A stretch of DNA of 17,567 nt. Source: Acidimicrobiales bacterium (GTDB lineage Bacteria; Actinomycetota; Acidimicrobiia; Acidimicrobiales; Palsa-688). The stretch lies in NCBI GenBank assembly GCA_019241495.1, contig JAFAWZ010000226.1:1-17567 (forward strand), given 5' to 3'. Positions 7,107-13,503 of the stretch are shown here, piece after piece. The position numbers were made by a program, and so were the translations under genes. Every line of letters begins with the position of its first letter. The first letter of the stretch is position 1. Below the pieces are notes generated by a model, which searched no databases, was not told the origin of the DNA, and saw only the letters and a program-made list of their open reading frames with translations.

Positions 7107-7850
7107 TCAGTGGCCGGTGCGGGCCAGGACCAGCCCGACGCCAACGGCCGCCGTGCACCACGAAAGCTTGATCAGCGCACCTTCGAGCGGGCGCAACAGG
7201 ACGCCTTTCGAGATCTCCCGTCGCAGCCCCGCTGCATAGACCTTCTCCCCTTTGACCGATAGCACCCGGCGCCTGAGGTCACGCGCCTCGGTACTGAGCT
7301 GGCGTTGGGCACTCGACAGACCGTACGCGAATACCGCGCCGGCCACGGCGGCGGGGCGAATCGTCGATGCCTGCGCGAAGTACGCGGTCAGGAGCGGGAA
7401 AGAACCCCACCCGAGGGCGAAGATCACCCCGTTGTGCAAACGGCCGTCGAGCAGCTCGAGGTTGTAGACGACCACCAGCCCGACGCCCACCACGATGAAG
7501 ACCGCCAGGCCCCAACCGACCCGGTCGACTCCGAACCCGCCCAGCACGACGGCACCTGCGATGGAGAGAACGGAGACGGCGACCAGCGTCGAAGCGGGGA
7601 TCTTCGTACCCAAGGGGCGTCCTTGCAGCTCGTCGAGGGCGTGGGCGGCCACCCCGACGGCCAACCCGAAGGCGAGAAGGGTGGCGAGCAGCCGTTCGAC
7701 CGAGAAGTGGGGGGCCAGACCGGCGCCGATGAGGACATAGCTCAGGTGCCAAGCCGTGTACGGGGGATGCAGGAGGGTGAACCAGTCCCGCCATCGTCGG
7801 GGTGCGGGCGAATACCACGCCGGCCGGGCTTCGGGCGCGTCGTCAGCCAT
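7107..7850 (-). CDS. UbiA-superfamily-like integral membrane protein
   Basis: A 247-residue membrane protein with about seven hydrophobic segments (~34-48, 52-70, 86-106, 110-130, 141-160, 166-181, 229-244). HALDELQGRPLGT (70-82) sits where UbiA prenyltransferases carry the first Asp-rich motif, and YNLELLDGRLHNG and a basic STEARDLRRRV segment follow. UbiA enzymes transfer isoprenoid chains to aromatic or other acceptors in the membrane. Here only Asp73-Glu74 remain of the N/D-x-x-x-D-x-x-x-D motif, and no second aspartate pair is clear, so enzymatic activity or substrate may differ. The start codon overlaps the end of the UbiE-like methyltransferase gene by 8 nt, indicating translational coupling; a prenylated lipid substrate for that methyltransferase is an inference. 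Confidence 0.65.
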   Translation of the reverse strand: MADDAPEARPAWYSPAPRRWRDWFTLLHPPYTAWHLSYVLIGAGLAPHFSVERLLATLLAFGLAVGVAAHALDELQGRPLGTKIPASTLVAVSVLSIAGAVVLGGFGVDRVGWGLAVFIVVGVGLVVVYNLELLDGRLHNGVIFALGWGSFPLLTAYFAQASTIRPAAVAGAVFAYGLSSAQRQLSTEARDLRRRVLSVKGEKVYAAGLRREISKGVLLRPLEGALIKLSWCTAAVGVGLVLARTGH

Positions 7851-8583
7851 GGGCCGCCGCCTTCCCTAGTGCCGCACTCTTCCTGCCTGACATGACCAGG
7901 CCCCCGCCCAGGCTCATGCGCCTGGTCAGCACGTCCTCGATGCCCGCCCTCCGCCAGGCGTCGGCATGCCAGGAGACCGGGTAGCGCCGGTAGTGCCCGG
8001 AGATGGACGGGCCGAGGAAGCGGCCCACCCGGAACCACTCCCTCCCGCCGGTCAGGTACCCCGCCGCGGGCAGCACCACCTCGGTGTAGAGCAGCCACAG
8101 CGGGTGCCACACCGGCCCCGCTGGCACCAAGAACTCCAGGCTGGCCACGGCGCCGCCCGGCTTGACCACCCGAGCCATCTCCTGGAGCGTGGCTTGCGGA
8201 TCGGCGACATAGCGCAGGAGGTAGGTGAAGCTCAGCGCGTCGAAGGTCCCCGACCGAAACGGCAACTCCTCGGCCCGGCCCACCACCAGGGCAATGCGTC
8301 GGCCGTAACCGAGTCGGGCGACCTTCTGCTTCCCGGCGCCCAGCATCTCCGGCGTCAGGTCGACCCCGGTCACCCGGGCCCCGGTCCTCGAGGCCAGCTC
8401 GATTGCCACGCCAGCCGGGCCGGTCGCCACATCGAGCACCGATCCGGGCGACGAAGCCGCCAGCGCGTCGATCATGGCCCGCCGCCAGCGCCGGTTCTGA
8501 CCCAGGGAGAGCACCTCGGCGAGCACGTCGTAGCGGTCAGCCAGCCCATCGAACAGCTCTCGGGCGAAGTGGGGCGAGTCCAT
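7843..8583 (-). CDS. UbiE/MenG-like C-methyltransferase
   Basis: A 246-residue SAM methyltransferase of the UbiE/COQ5 type, which methylate the ring of demethylmenaquinone or a related lipid quinone. The N-terminal FDGLADRYDVLAEVLSLGQNRRWR matches the UbiE start; motif I VLDVATGPAG is at 49-58, VDLTPEML at 74-81, then AEELPF, FDALSFTYLLRYV, VVKPGG and SLEFLVP. A second glycine in motif I is replaced by Pro-Ala, and the usual GLRNV is LLRYV, so it is a divergent paralogue rather than a certain MenG. ATG 8583 is chosen because it opens directly before the conserved DSPHFARELFDGLADRYD; a longer frame to 8700 contains non-conserved sequence. First gene of a three-gene minus operon with the UbiA-like protein and MmcQ. 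Confidence 0.8.
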   Translation of the reverse strand: MDSPHFARELFDGLADRYDVLAEVLSLGQNRRWRRAMIDALAASSPGSVLDVATGPAGVAIELASRTGARVTGVDLTPEMLGAGKQKVARLGYGRRIALVVGRAEELPFRSGTFDALSFTYLLRYVADPQATLQEMARVVKPGGAVASLEFLVPAGPVWHPLWLLYTEVVLPAAGYLTGGREWFRVGRFLGPSISGHYRRYPVSWHADAWRRAGIEDVLTRRMSLGGGLVMSGRKSAALGKAAAHG

Positions 8584-8838
8584 CACGCAGCTCGACGTGA
8601 CTGTACCGGGCTCGGAGGATGGAGAGTGCGGCCGTCGTCTGAGCTGGTCAAGCCGGCTATGTCTACTACTTGGCAATATCAAGTAACGCGCCGGCGCCAT
8701 GCTGCGACCCGACGATCACCGAACCCCACCCTCTCGAAGGCGGATAGGACCCGTGAGTAGCCCACGATCAGGCGTTCCCGGGATGACCCCCGCATGGGTT
8801 CCGCCTGGGATTCAGGGGTTTCAACGTAAGGGGCAGGC
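8584..8838. other. Intergenic region between divergent ubiE-like operon and RHH-mazF module
   Basis: No supported gene here. On the minus strand, TACAGT (8607-8602) could be a -10 box for the UbiE-like operon, giving a leader of about 10-13 nt. The rest shows no terminator-like hairpin with a T-tract and no recognised repeat. Confidence 0.4.
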
Positions 8839-8876
8839 TTGACCCCGATCGGATTGCATAATGCTATACTAATCGC
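8839..8876 (+). promoter_or_regulatory. Leaderless promoter of the RHH-mazF operon
   Basis: TATACT (8865-8870) is an excellent -10 box, followed by exactly 6 nt and then the ATG at 8877; there is no Shine-Dalgarno, so the mRNA should be leaderless. TTGACC (8839-8844) resembles a -35 box but the 20-bp spacer is long. The near-palindrome GCATAATGC (8856-8864) directly before the -10 is a candidate operator half for the antitoxin. Confidence 0.55.
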
Positions 8877-9125
8877 ATGGCGCAACTCGTTACACGGGTG
8901 GATGATCGGCTCTTGGCGGACGTCGACAGCCTGGTGGACGAAGGACTCGCGACAAGTAGGTCGGACGCGGTGCGAATCGGTCTCGAAGCACTCGTCGAGC
9001 GACACCGTCGACATCGCATCGGACAGTCCATCGTGGATGCCTACCGCAAACACCCGCAGAACACAGACGAGCTGGCCGGGCTAGACAAAGCCACTCGCGC
9101 TCTCGTCGACGAGGAGCCGTGGTAG
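8877..9125 (+). CDS. Ribbon-helix-helix antitoxin (MazE-like partner)
   Basis: An 82-residue protein. The first ~45 residues form a ribbon-helix-helix DNA-binding fold: strand LVTRVDDRLLADVDSLV, then a turn at GLATSRSDAVRIGLEALVERH, the CopG/ParD-like pattern. The rest is charged (DELAGLDKATRALVDEEPW) and is expected to wrap and neutralise the toxin. RHH antitoxins bind their own promoter as dimers, and the near-palindrome at the -10 box fits autoregulation. The stop overlaps the GTG start of the mazF-like gene by 7 nt, the usual tight coupling in toxin-antitoxin pairs. It has no family resemblance to the AbrB-fold MazE of E. coli; RHH partners of MazF are common in actinobacteria. Confidence 0.85.
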   Translation: MAQLVTRVDDRLLADVDSLVDEGLATSRSDAVRIGLEALVERHRRHRIGQSIVDAYRKHPQNTDELAGLDKATRALVDEEPW

Positions 9126-9433
9126 CCACACCAGCACAAGGAGAGATCTGGTGGGCCGAAGCCGAGGACAAACGCCGACCGGTTCTCGTGGTCACTCGTA
9201 GCGAAGCAGTCGCGGTATTGACCGGAGTTGTCGTCGCCCCAGTCACTCGAACCGTTCGAAACATCCCGACCGAGGTCCCACTTGGGGAGGAAGAGGGCCT
9301 CCACGTCGACTGTGTCGCCTCGTTCGACAATCTGCAACGCATTCTGCGTTCTGCCCTCGTCGAGCGGATCGGACAGCTAGGTCATCGGCACCAGGAGATC
9401 TGCGACTCGCTGCAAGCACTCGCTGATTGTTAA
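9119..9433 (+). CDS. MazF/PemK-type endoribonuclease toxin
   Basis: A 104-residue toxin with the MazF fold pattern: GEIWWAEAEDKRRPVLVVTR at 8-27 holds the conserved Arg20-Pro21, VVVAPVTRTVRNIPTEVPL (37-55) holds Thr43, and GLHVDCVASFDN and the final LVERIGQL complete the family order. MazF enzymes cut single-stranded RNA at short sequences; the conserved Arg and Thr are the expected catalytic residues. GTG 9119 overlaps the antitoxin end and GAGGAG (9111-9116) lies just 2 nt upstream, close but usable. Length is normal, and no key residue appears lost, so this is probably an active module. It converges on the hypothetical gene at 9577. Confidence 0.88.
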   Translation: MVATPAQGEIWWAEAEDKRRPVLVVTRSEAVAVLTGVVVAPVTRTVRNIPTEVPLGEEEGLHVDCVASFDNLQRILRSALVERIGQLGHRHQEICDSLQALADC

Positions 9434-9527
9434 GGTACGCCCAATCTCGCACGCCTCGTCTCCTCATACCGCAGCGTCTGGGGCGGGGCGGTTCGGCGTT
9501 CACATTCAGGGGCACAACTGTCAGGCA

Positions 9528-9584
9528 CGGGCAGTGCCCGGTGGTTTGCGATTTGGCGGCAGTCCTGTCGCGCTGATCAGCGCG
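9528..9584. terminator. Two small palindromes between convergent genes
   Basis: CGGGC-AGT-GCCCG (9528-9540) is a 5-bp hairpin, and CGCGCTGATCAGCGCG (9569-9584) is a perfect 16-nt palindrome covering the stop codon of the minus-strand gene ending at 9577. Neither has a T-tract. They lie where the mazF and hypothetical transcripts meet and might end transcription from both sides. Confidence 0.3.
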
Positions 9585-10209
9585 GGTCGGGCCGATCGAT
9601 ATTCCAGTGCCGTCCGCCTTGGCAATACCAGCCTTCGTCACCTGCGGGCATGATCATGAACCGGCTGACGCGCCGCTGACCGCCCTCCTCATCTCCGTAC
9701 AGGAGCTCGATGGTGAAAGGGGAGCGCTCGTCCATGCACCGCAGGATGTCATGTCGAACCGGATCATCGGTCTGGCGGATCGCTCCCTCCCAGAAACCGG
9801 TACCTCCGGGAGGCACGTAGAGGTCGATGGTCAGACGACGAAAGTCGGGTGGTTCGGCGTGCCGGACGTCGCTCAGGGCCAGCCCGGATCTAGGGAACCA
9901 ACCATGGAGCAGAGCCAGGCCGGAACCAACGTTGCGCAAGCTCATGGCCAAGTAGATCACGCCGTCCTCCTCCTCGACGACGGACCGTCCACCGTCCACC
10001 TGAGCGACGTGCCGGTCGTTCCAGAGCACTTTGTGAGCCGGATCGTCGAACAAGGAGGGCACAAGCAATGGTCGCAAACCCGTGAGCAGCGCCGTCTCGG
10101 CCACCCGTGCCGAGCGGTTCGACGATCGCACTGCTGAGAAGGTGGCCGCGGCAAGGATCAAGGTGCCGCCGGCAGTGGCGAGCGAGGAGACCGTCTGCCA
10201 GTCAGCCAT
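9577..10209 (-). CDS. Hypothetical protein with one N-terminal membrane helix
   Basis: A 210-residue protein. Residues ~8-27 (SSLATAGGTLILAAATFSAV) form a single hydrophobic helix, followed by basic SSNRSARVAE and LRPLLVPS; the remaining ~160 residues are soluble, with LAMSLRNVGSGLALLHGW, a Gly-rich YVPPGGTGFWEG turn and a C-terminal WYCQGGRHWNIDRPDPR. From memory this resembles a family of uncharacterised actinobacterial proteins that share the MADWQTVSSLATAGG-like start and a beta-rich soluble part; no function is known to me. No Shine-Dalgarno is visible; TAGGTT lies exactly 6 nt before the ATG, so the mRNA may be leaderless. Intact frame; it faces the TA module. Confidence 0.75.
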   Translation of the reverse strand: MADWQTVSSLATAGGTLILAAATFSAVRSSNRSARVAETALLTGLRPLLVPSLFDDPAHKVLWNDRHVAQVDGGRSVVEEEDGVIYLAMSLRNVGSGLALLHGWFPRSGLALSDVRHAEPPDFRRLTIDLYVPPGGTGFWEGAIRQTDDPVRHDILRCMDERSPFTIELLYGDEEGGQRRVSRFMIMPAGDEGWYCQGGRHWNIDRPDPR

Positions 10210-10221
10210 TCGACCAACCTA
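10210..10221 (-). promoter_or_regulatory. Candidate leaderless promoter of the 210-residue gene
   Basis: On the minus strand, TAGGTT (10221-10216) is followed by GGTCGA and then ATG at 10209: the same TANNNT, 6 nt, start codon layout as the antitoxin promoters. Confidence 0.4.
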
Positions 10222-10280
10222 ATCAGGGGACAGGGTGACCGTCGTTGCAATTGCCAGTCTGAAGCGGATCGTTCCGGACG

Positions 10281-10551
10281 AACAGCGCTGAAAGCAACAT
10301 CGACTATCACTGGTCATTTGGAAGCCATCGCTGCCAGCTGCCACCGGGCGTCGACCTGGGCTGCGACGACGGCCTGCTGACCCGCCAGCTCCATCGCTGT
10401 GGGATCGAGCAGGTCATCGGCATCGACGTGCACGACTCTTCCCTTGAGGCGGCCAAGACCCATGCGAACGCCGACGGCATCACGTGCATCTTGGACGACG
10501 TGCTTGTCTCCGTTCGAGTCGGCCAGCTTCGATCTCGTCACGGCGGTGAGC
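10281..10551 (+). pseudogene. SAM methyltransferase fragment, frameshifted and truncated
   Basis: Conceptual translation from 10281 gives NIDYHWSFGSHRC, LPPGVDLGCDDGLLTRQL and IEQVIGIDVHDSSLEAA, then HANADGITCILDDVL up to ~10505. From 10510 the next frame continues with PFESASFDLVTAV to ~10548. This is the N-terminal half of an actinobacterial class I methyltransferase: the N-x-x-YH opening, motif I (with Asp in place of the second Gly of DLGCG), the acidic strand-2 end, and the PFEPASFDLVTAV-type motif after which LHH would normally follow. One extra base lies between 10503 and 10509. No start codon is visible (the frame opens after a stop at 10260-10262) and the C-terminal half is missing. 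The reading frame running from 10428 into the next gene is an accident of this remnant. Confidence 0.75.
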
Positions 10552-10652
10552 GTTCCCAGATATCGCCCTCGTCGCAATCTGAGTTGATACTCTTCACACG
10601 GAATCACATCGCGAGTTTTGCTCGCGGTCGGGCAAGAGGGGACAAGATTCCT

Positions 10653-11297
10653 ATGGAAACGTCCACTAAGCGTTCGCTCGCCTATGGCGGTCTGCTTTTT
10701 GTGGCGATCGTGGTCGTAGCGGTGGTGATTGCCAGCCCGCCGAGCACGAATGCCACGGCCGACAAGGTGATGTCCTACTACCACGCCCATCAGGGCATAA
10801 CCTATGCGAGCGCGTACCTGATCACGCTCGCAGTCCTCGTGGGCATTCCGTACTTCTGGTTTCTCCGCGAACATTTGGCCCGGACCGCTACCGAAGGCCG
10901 GAAACTGCTCACCATCGGCTTCGCTGGTGCCATCCTTTTCGCCGTGTCCGGCCTGCTCGGCGCCGGCATGAAGTTCGTGCTCGCAGACGGAAGCCACGCC
11001 GGCAATATTCCGAGCGCCACCCTCCAAGCGCTCAACTTGCTACAACAGGACTTCAACACGCCCGCCAACGCAGCCGGGACAGCTCTCTTCTTGATCCCTA
11101 CCGGTCTGGCCATCGTCCGAGCCGGCGGTCTGCCACGCTGGCTGGGTTGGGTCGGGATCGTACTCGGCATCATCTCTGCGACCGGCTTCGCCGGCCCCAT
11201 CGGCGTCGGGCTGTGGATCCTGGCCGCCAGCATCACCACGCTGGTCCAACGACACCCACGGTCGGCAGCCGCTCCAAACTCAAACCCTGCCCCCTAG
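10653..11297 (+). CDS. Hypothetical membrane protein, six predicted helices
   Basis: A 214-residue protein with hydrophobic segments at about 10-28, 50-70, 86-110, 138-156, 161-180 and 181-198. Between helices 1 and 2 is a short extracytoplasmic-looking loop with ADKVMSYYHAHQG; PRWLGWVGIVLGI opens helix 5. This layout (ADxVxxYYxxH, then AFAGxxLFA, GLAxxRxGxLPRWLGW) is common in uncharacterised actinobacterial membrane proteins; no function is known to me. ATG 10653 is chosen because the purine-rich AGAGGGGAC lies upstream and the hydrophobic helix begins soon after; an upstream in-frame ATG (10428) would fuse the protein to methyltransferase remnant sequence. The C-terminal tail is Pro/Ala/Asn-rich. 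Confidence 0.72.
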   Translation: METSTKRSLAYGGLLFVAIVVVAVVIASPPSTNATADKVMSYYHAHQGITYASAYLITLAVLVGIPYFWFLREHLARTATEGRKLLTIGFAGAILFAVSGLLGAGMKFVLADGSHAGNIPSATLQALNLLQQDFNTPANAAGTALFLIPTGLAIVRAGGLPRWLGWVGIVLGIISATGFAGPIGVGLWILAASITTLVQRHPRSAAAPNSNPAP

Positions 11298-11844
11298 AGC
11301 GAAGGCATATAGGTCCACTGCCCTGGCGGTCCCGCACCCGACCACCAGCCGTACAAAAAGAGCACCGGACGGTCCTACGCACAGGTCCCTGCGACAAGGC
11401 GATGGAAGATCGAGTGGCCCATCCCTTCGAAAACGGGATCACCCCCAAGCACGCCGAGCGACTCGGGTCGCACGGGTCCACGGCGGACAAGCCCGGCGTT
11501 CGTATACGCGGCAGGACCATGTGCGTCACCGGAGAATGCGATGCCCCCTACAGGTCGCAGGAACCAGCGCGTACGGGCCGAAGTGCCAGGAGAGGTTGAC
11601 AGCATGGTGCTCACATAGGGATTCGGGATGATTCTGCATGCTTGAGGACTGCCCGTAGCAGCCGACCACGGATCCGACCCTGGGGTGTCTAACGCCATCG
11701 AGAGGAGCCTGCGATCCCATTGACCGCTCGCCACGTGATCGCTAGATGCGGTGGTTGCCCGTTGGGATAACAACGCTTGATCCAGATGACGCCTCGGAGT
11801 CGAATACGTAGGTGGAGAATCCGTTTGCCAAGAGAGGAGCAGGT
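11298..11844. other. 547-nt stretch without a recognised gene
   Basis: Open frames on both strands exist (for example 11375-11773 minus and an ATG at 11401 plus), but none shows a recognisable family or start signal. AGCCGT ... ACGGTC (11348-11373) can form a short hairpin. The segment 11377-11600 has a mixed, RNA-like look but no structure I can name. GTTGGGATAACAACG (11761-11775) is a small imperfect palindrome in the presumed promoter region of the cupin gene. Possibly degraded coding or mobile DNA. Confidence 0.4.
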
Positions 11845-12312
11845 ATGGCAGGCAAAGCCGTAGCGAAGTCAGCGAGCCAGGGTCAGGCCATCTGGATGTT
11901 GGGTGGCCTCTACGAGCTGCTGCTCTCAGGTGACGAGACAGATGGCAAGACGACGGTCGTGCAGTTCACCATCCCGGTCGGTGCGGCGCCACCGTTGCAC
12001 ACTCACAACTGCGACGAGACGGTCTATGTGATCGACGGCACGCTCAGATACCACATCGACGGCGAGATCTTCGAAGGAGGTCCCGGTTCCATCTTTCACA
12101 TCCCCGCGGGCGTCGAGGAGAACTTCGAACCCACCAGCCTGCTGAAGATCATCGGCGTGTACCACGGCGGCAGCATGGACAAGTTCTTTGCCGAGGCAGG
12201 CGAACTGGCAAAGAGTCGACAAGTGCCGCCAGCGCCGTCGTCACCGCCAGACCTTGAGCGCGTCGCCGAGATAGGCGCACGCCACGGCCTTGTCTTGATC
12301 CCGGCCGCCTGA
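11845..12312 (+). CDS. Cupin-domain protein
   Basis: A 155-residue single-domain cupin. Motif 1 is APPLHTHNCDETVYVIDG with His52, His54 and Glu58, the usual metal ligands; motif 2 is GSIFHIPAGVEENFEP (81-96), where the normal fourth ligand His of P-x-G-x-x-H is replaced by Glu92 or nearby. The C-terminal ~40 residues are an extra helical tail rich in Pro (VPPAPSSPP). Such small cupins range from quercetinase-like dioxygenases to sugar isomerases and regulators; no substrate can be assigned. ATG 11845 has GAGGAG 6 nt upstream; an in-frame GTG at 11812 is less likely. The truncated SnoaL-like gene follows after 45 nt and is probably co-transcribed. Confidence 0.8.
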   Translation: MAGKAVAKSASQGQAIWMLGGLYELLLSGDETDGKTTVVQFTIPVGAAPPLHTHNCDETVYVIDGTLRYHIDGEIFEGGPGSIFHIPAGVEENFEPTSLLKIIGVYHGGSMDKFFAEAGELAKSRQVPPAPSSPPDLERVAEIGARHGLVLIPAA

Positions 12313-12357
12313 CCAGTCGGGAGCACCCCTCAGATCGACACCGCGAAAGGAGAACTG

Positions 12358-12546
12358 ATGCCAAACGGCACAGAACGGGCTAAACGGTTCTTTGAGGAGA
12401 GGTGCAACCAGCGCAGGTTGGAGATCGCGGCTGAGATCATGACCGCGGACCACCGCTATTTCGACCCGAATGTCACCGCCGAGACCGGCCCCGAAGCGAT
12501 GGCTCAAGTGGTCAATGTGTACCAGGACGGACGCCGGTCAGCATAG
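12358..12546 (+). pseudogene. SnoaL-like (ester cyclase-type) protein, C-terminally truncated
   Basis: A 62-residue frame. AKRFFEERCNQRRLEIAAEIMTADHRYFDP followed by GPEAMAQVVNVYQDG is the N-terminal half of the SnoaL-like/polyketide-cyclase-related NTF2 fold, normally ~130 residues. The frame stops right after VYQDG. In the next frame, DAGQHREN continues to a TGA near 12610, with weak likeness to the expected continuation, so a frameshift plus deletion is possible. AAGGAG lies 6 nt before the ATG, so the remnant may still be translated. The 3' end is cut short by the convergent F420-dependent oxidoreductase gene, which begins its tail at 12591. I cannot exclude a genuine small protein, but truncation is more likely. 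Confidence 0.6.
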
Positions 12547-12590
12547 GGAGAACCATGATCTCGAGTCCATAGTGATGTCCGCCGGAAGCG

Positions 12591-13174
12591 TCACTTCTCG
12601 AGGAGCCTGAGGGCCAAGCGGCGACCTCGCTTTTGTCCGATGGCCAAGGCGATCCATACCCGGAAGAGGGCGTCGATGAGTTCCTCCTGGTCCTGGCCTA
12701 CGTAGATAGGCCGCAATCCCACCGACTGAATGACATTGGCGACAATCTGCTGATCCTGCTCGGGAGCAGAGAAGAACATGTCGGCGGGACCATCCGCGAA
12801 GACCGGGTCCGCCATGTTCTCCCCTCCCAGCGTGTTGAAAGCCCGGGCATAACGCACTGAAGGAGGCAGGGCCGCCCGGCTATTGGCCACAGGAGCTCCC
12901 ATCTGGTTGGTCGCGTCGATAACCAACTTGCCCACCAAGGCTGCCGAGTTCTCCGTTGCCAAGTCGGCAACCGCGGCACCGGGCAGTGCCAGGATGATCA
13001 CCTCGGCGCTCGCGAGGACAGAAGACACAGCGGCGATCGAGGCCCCTTCTGCGGTGAGCTCGAGCTCCTCCCGCTCAGGGTGGCGGGAACCGAAAGTCAC
13101 GTTGTGGCCGGATCGGGCCAGAGCACGGCCAAGGATACTCCAATGAAGCCCGTCCCTACAATGGCGATCTCCAC
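12591..13174 (-). pseudogene. F420-dependent NADP oxidoreductase-like gene, single-base frameshift near the start
   Basis: Restoring one base gives a ~194-residue protein of the F420H2:NADP+ oxidoreductase-like family. GTG 13174 begins VEIAIVGTGFIG (dinucleotide-binding G-x-G-x-x-G); after 13139 the frame must change to continue SILGRALARSGHNVTFGSR, then VIILALPGAAV, KLVIDATNQMG, RYARAFNTLGGENMADP and ADMFFSAPEQD, in family order, to the stop at 12591. One missing base next to GGA/GT (13137-13140) explains it; without it the nucleotide-binding loop is lost. The longer frame to 13367 only adds non-homologous residues. TAAGGT lies 6 nt upstream of the GTG. Either a recent pseudogene or a consensus error; F420 or NADP use is inferred from the family. 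Confidence 0.8.
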
Positions 13175-13186
13175 AAACTGACCTTA
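13175..13186 (-). promoter_or_regulatory. Candidate leaderless promoter of the F420-dependent oxidoreductase gene
   Basis: On the minus strand, TAAGGT (13186-13181) is followed by CAGTTT and then GTG at 13174. The box overlaps the outer edge of the long inverted repeat beginning at 13184. Confidence 0.4.
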
Positions 13187-13332
13187 GTGCCTGCGACCGG
13201 ACCTGAGTAAACGAAGAGGAGGCGGCGGCATCACTGCATGTCAGAACACTGCCTGGCGGCACTGGGCAATTTGACTCAGAGTGAGATGCCGCCGCCTCCT
13301 CTTCGTCCAAGTAGTCCGGTCGCAGGCGCTTA
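13184..13332. repeat. Two-step long inverted repeat (~149 bp), possible MITE-like element
   Basis: Outer arms: GCCTGCGACCGGAC at 13189-13202 is perfectly inverted at 13314-13327, extending imperfectly to 13184 and 13332 (17 of 19 matches). Inner arms: a purine-rich 22-bp block at 13211-13232 is perfectly inverted at 13285-13306. The arms are separated by 8 nt (left) and 7 nt (right) of non-matching sequence, and the central loop is 52 nt. As RNA or cruciform DNA it would form a long, stable hairpin. It contains no coding frame and lies between two divergent genes that each carry a frameshift. A non-autonomous transposon is one reading; a regulatory hairpin is another. No target-site duplication was clear. 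Confidence 0.75.
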
Positions 13333-13357
13333 CCGCCATCAGCCCACAACGCCCACC

Positions 13358-13391
13358 GTCTCGGCATGAACCACCCAGAATCCGCCGAGAC
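13358..13391. repeat. 8-bp hairpin
   Basis: GTCTCGGC (13358-13365) is perfectly inverted as GCCGAGAC (13384-13391), with an 18-nt loop, just outside the long inverted repeat and upstream of the DinB-family gene. The palindrome GTCAGCTGAC follows at 13441-13450 and could be a regulator site. Confidence 0.4.
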
Positions 13392-13491
13392 TCAGGCGCC
13401 ACGTCCGATTTGCCGGCGGTCGGGGCCCCCGTTTGTATTTGTCAGCTGACGGTAATCTGGGGCACCTGTCCCTGACGTCGAGTAGAGGCCG

Positions 13492-13503
13492 TACGCTTGG
13501 ATA
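13492..13503 (+). promoter_or_regulatory. Candidate leaderless promoter of the DinB-family gene
   Basis: TACGCT (13492-13497) is followed by TGGATA and then GTG 13504: TANNNT plus 6 nt again. No Shine-Dalgarno is visible. Confidence 0.4.

Noticed and set aside
10314..11027. A 237-residue minus-strand open frame opposite the six-TM gene
   Set aside because: Overlaps a hydrophobic protein with plausible start signal and the methyltransferase remnant; no recognisable family.
11348..11373. AGCCGT ... ACGGTC, recalling domain V of a group II intron
   Set aside because: The length and loop do not match domain V, there is no GAAA-type loop or bulge, and no reverse transcriptase gene is present.
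13184..13332. CRISPR array or rho-independent terminator
   Set aside because: There are inverted pairs rather than spaced direct repeats, no T-tract, and the position is upstream of both flanking genes.
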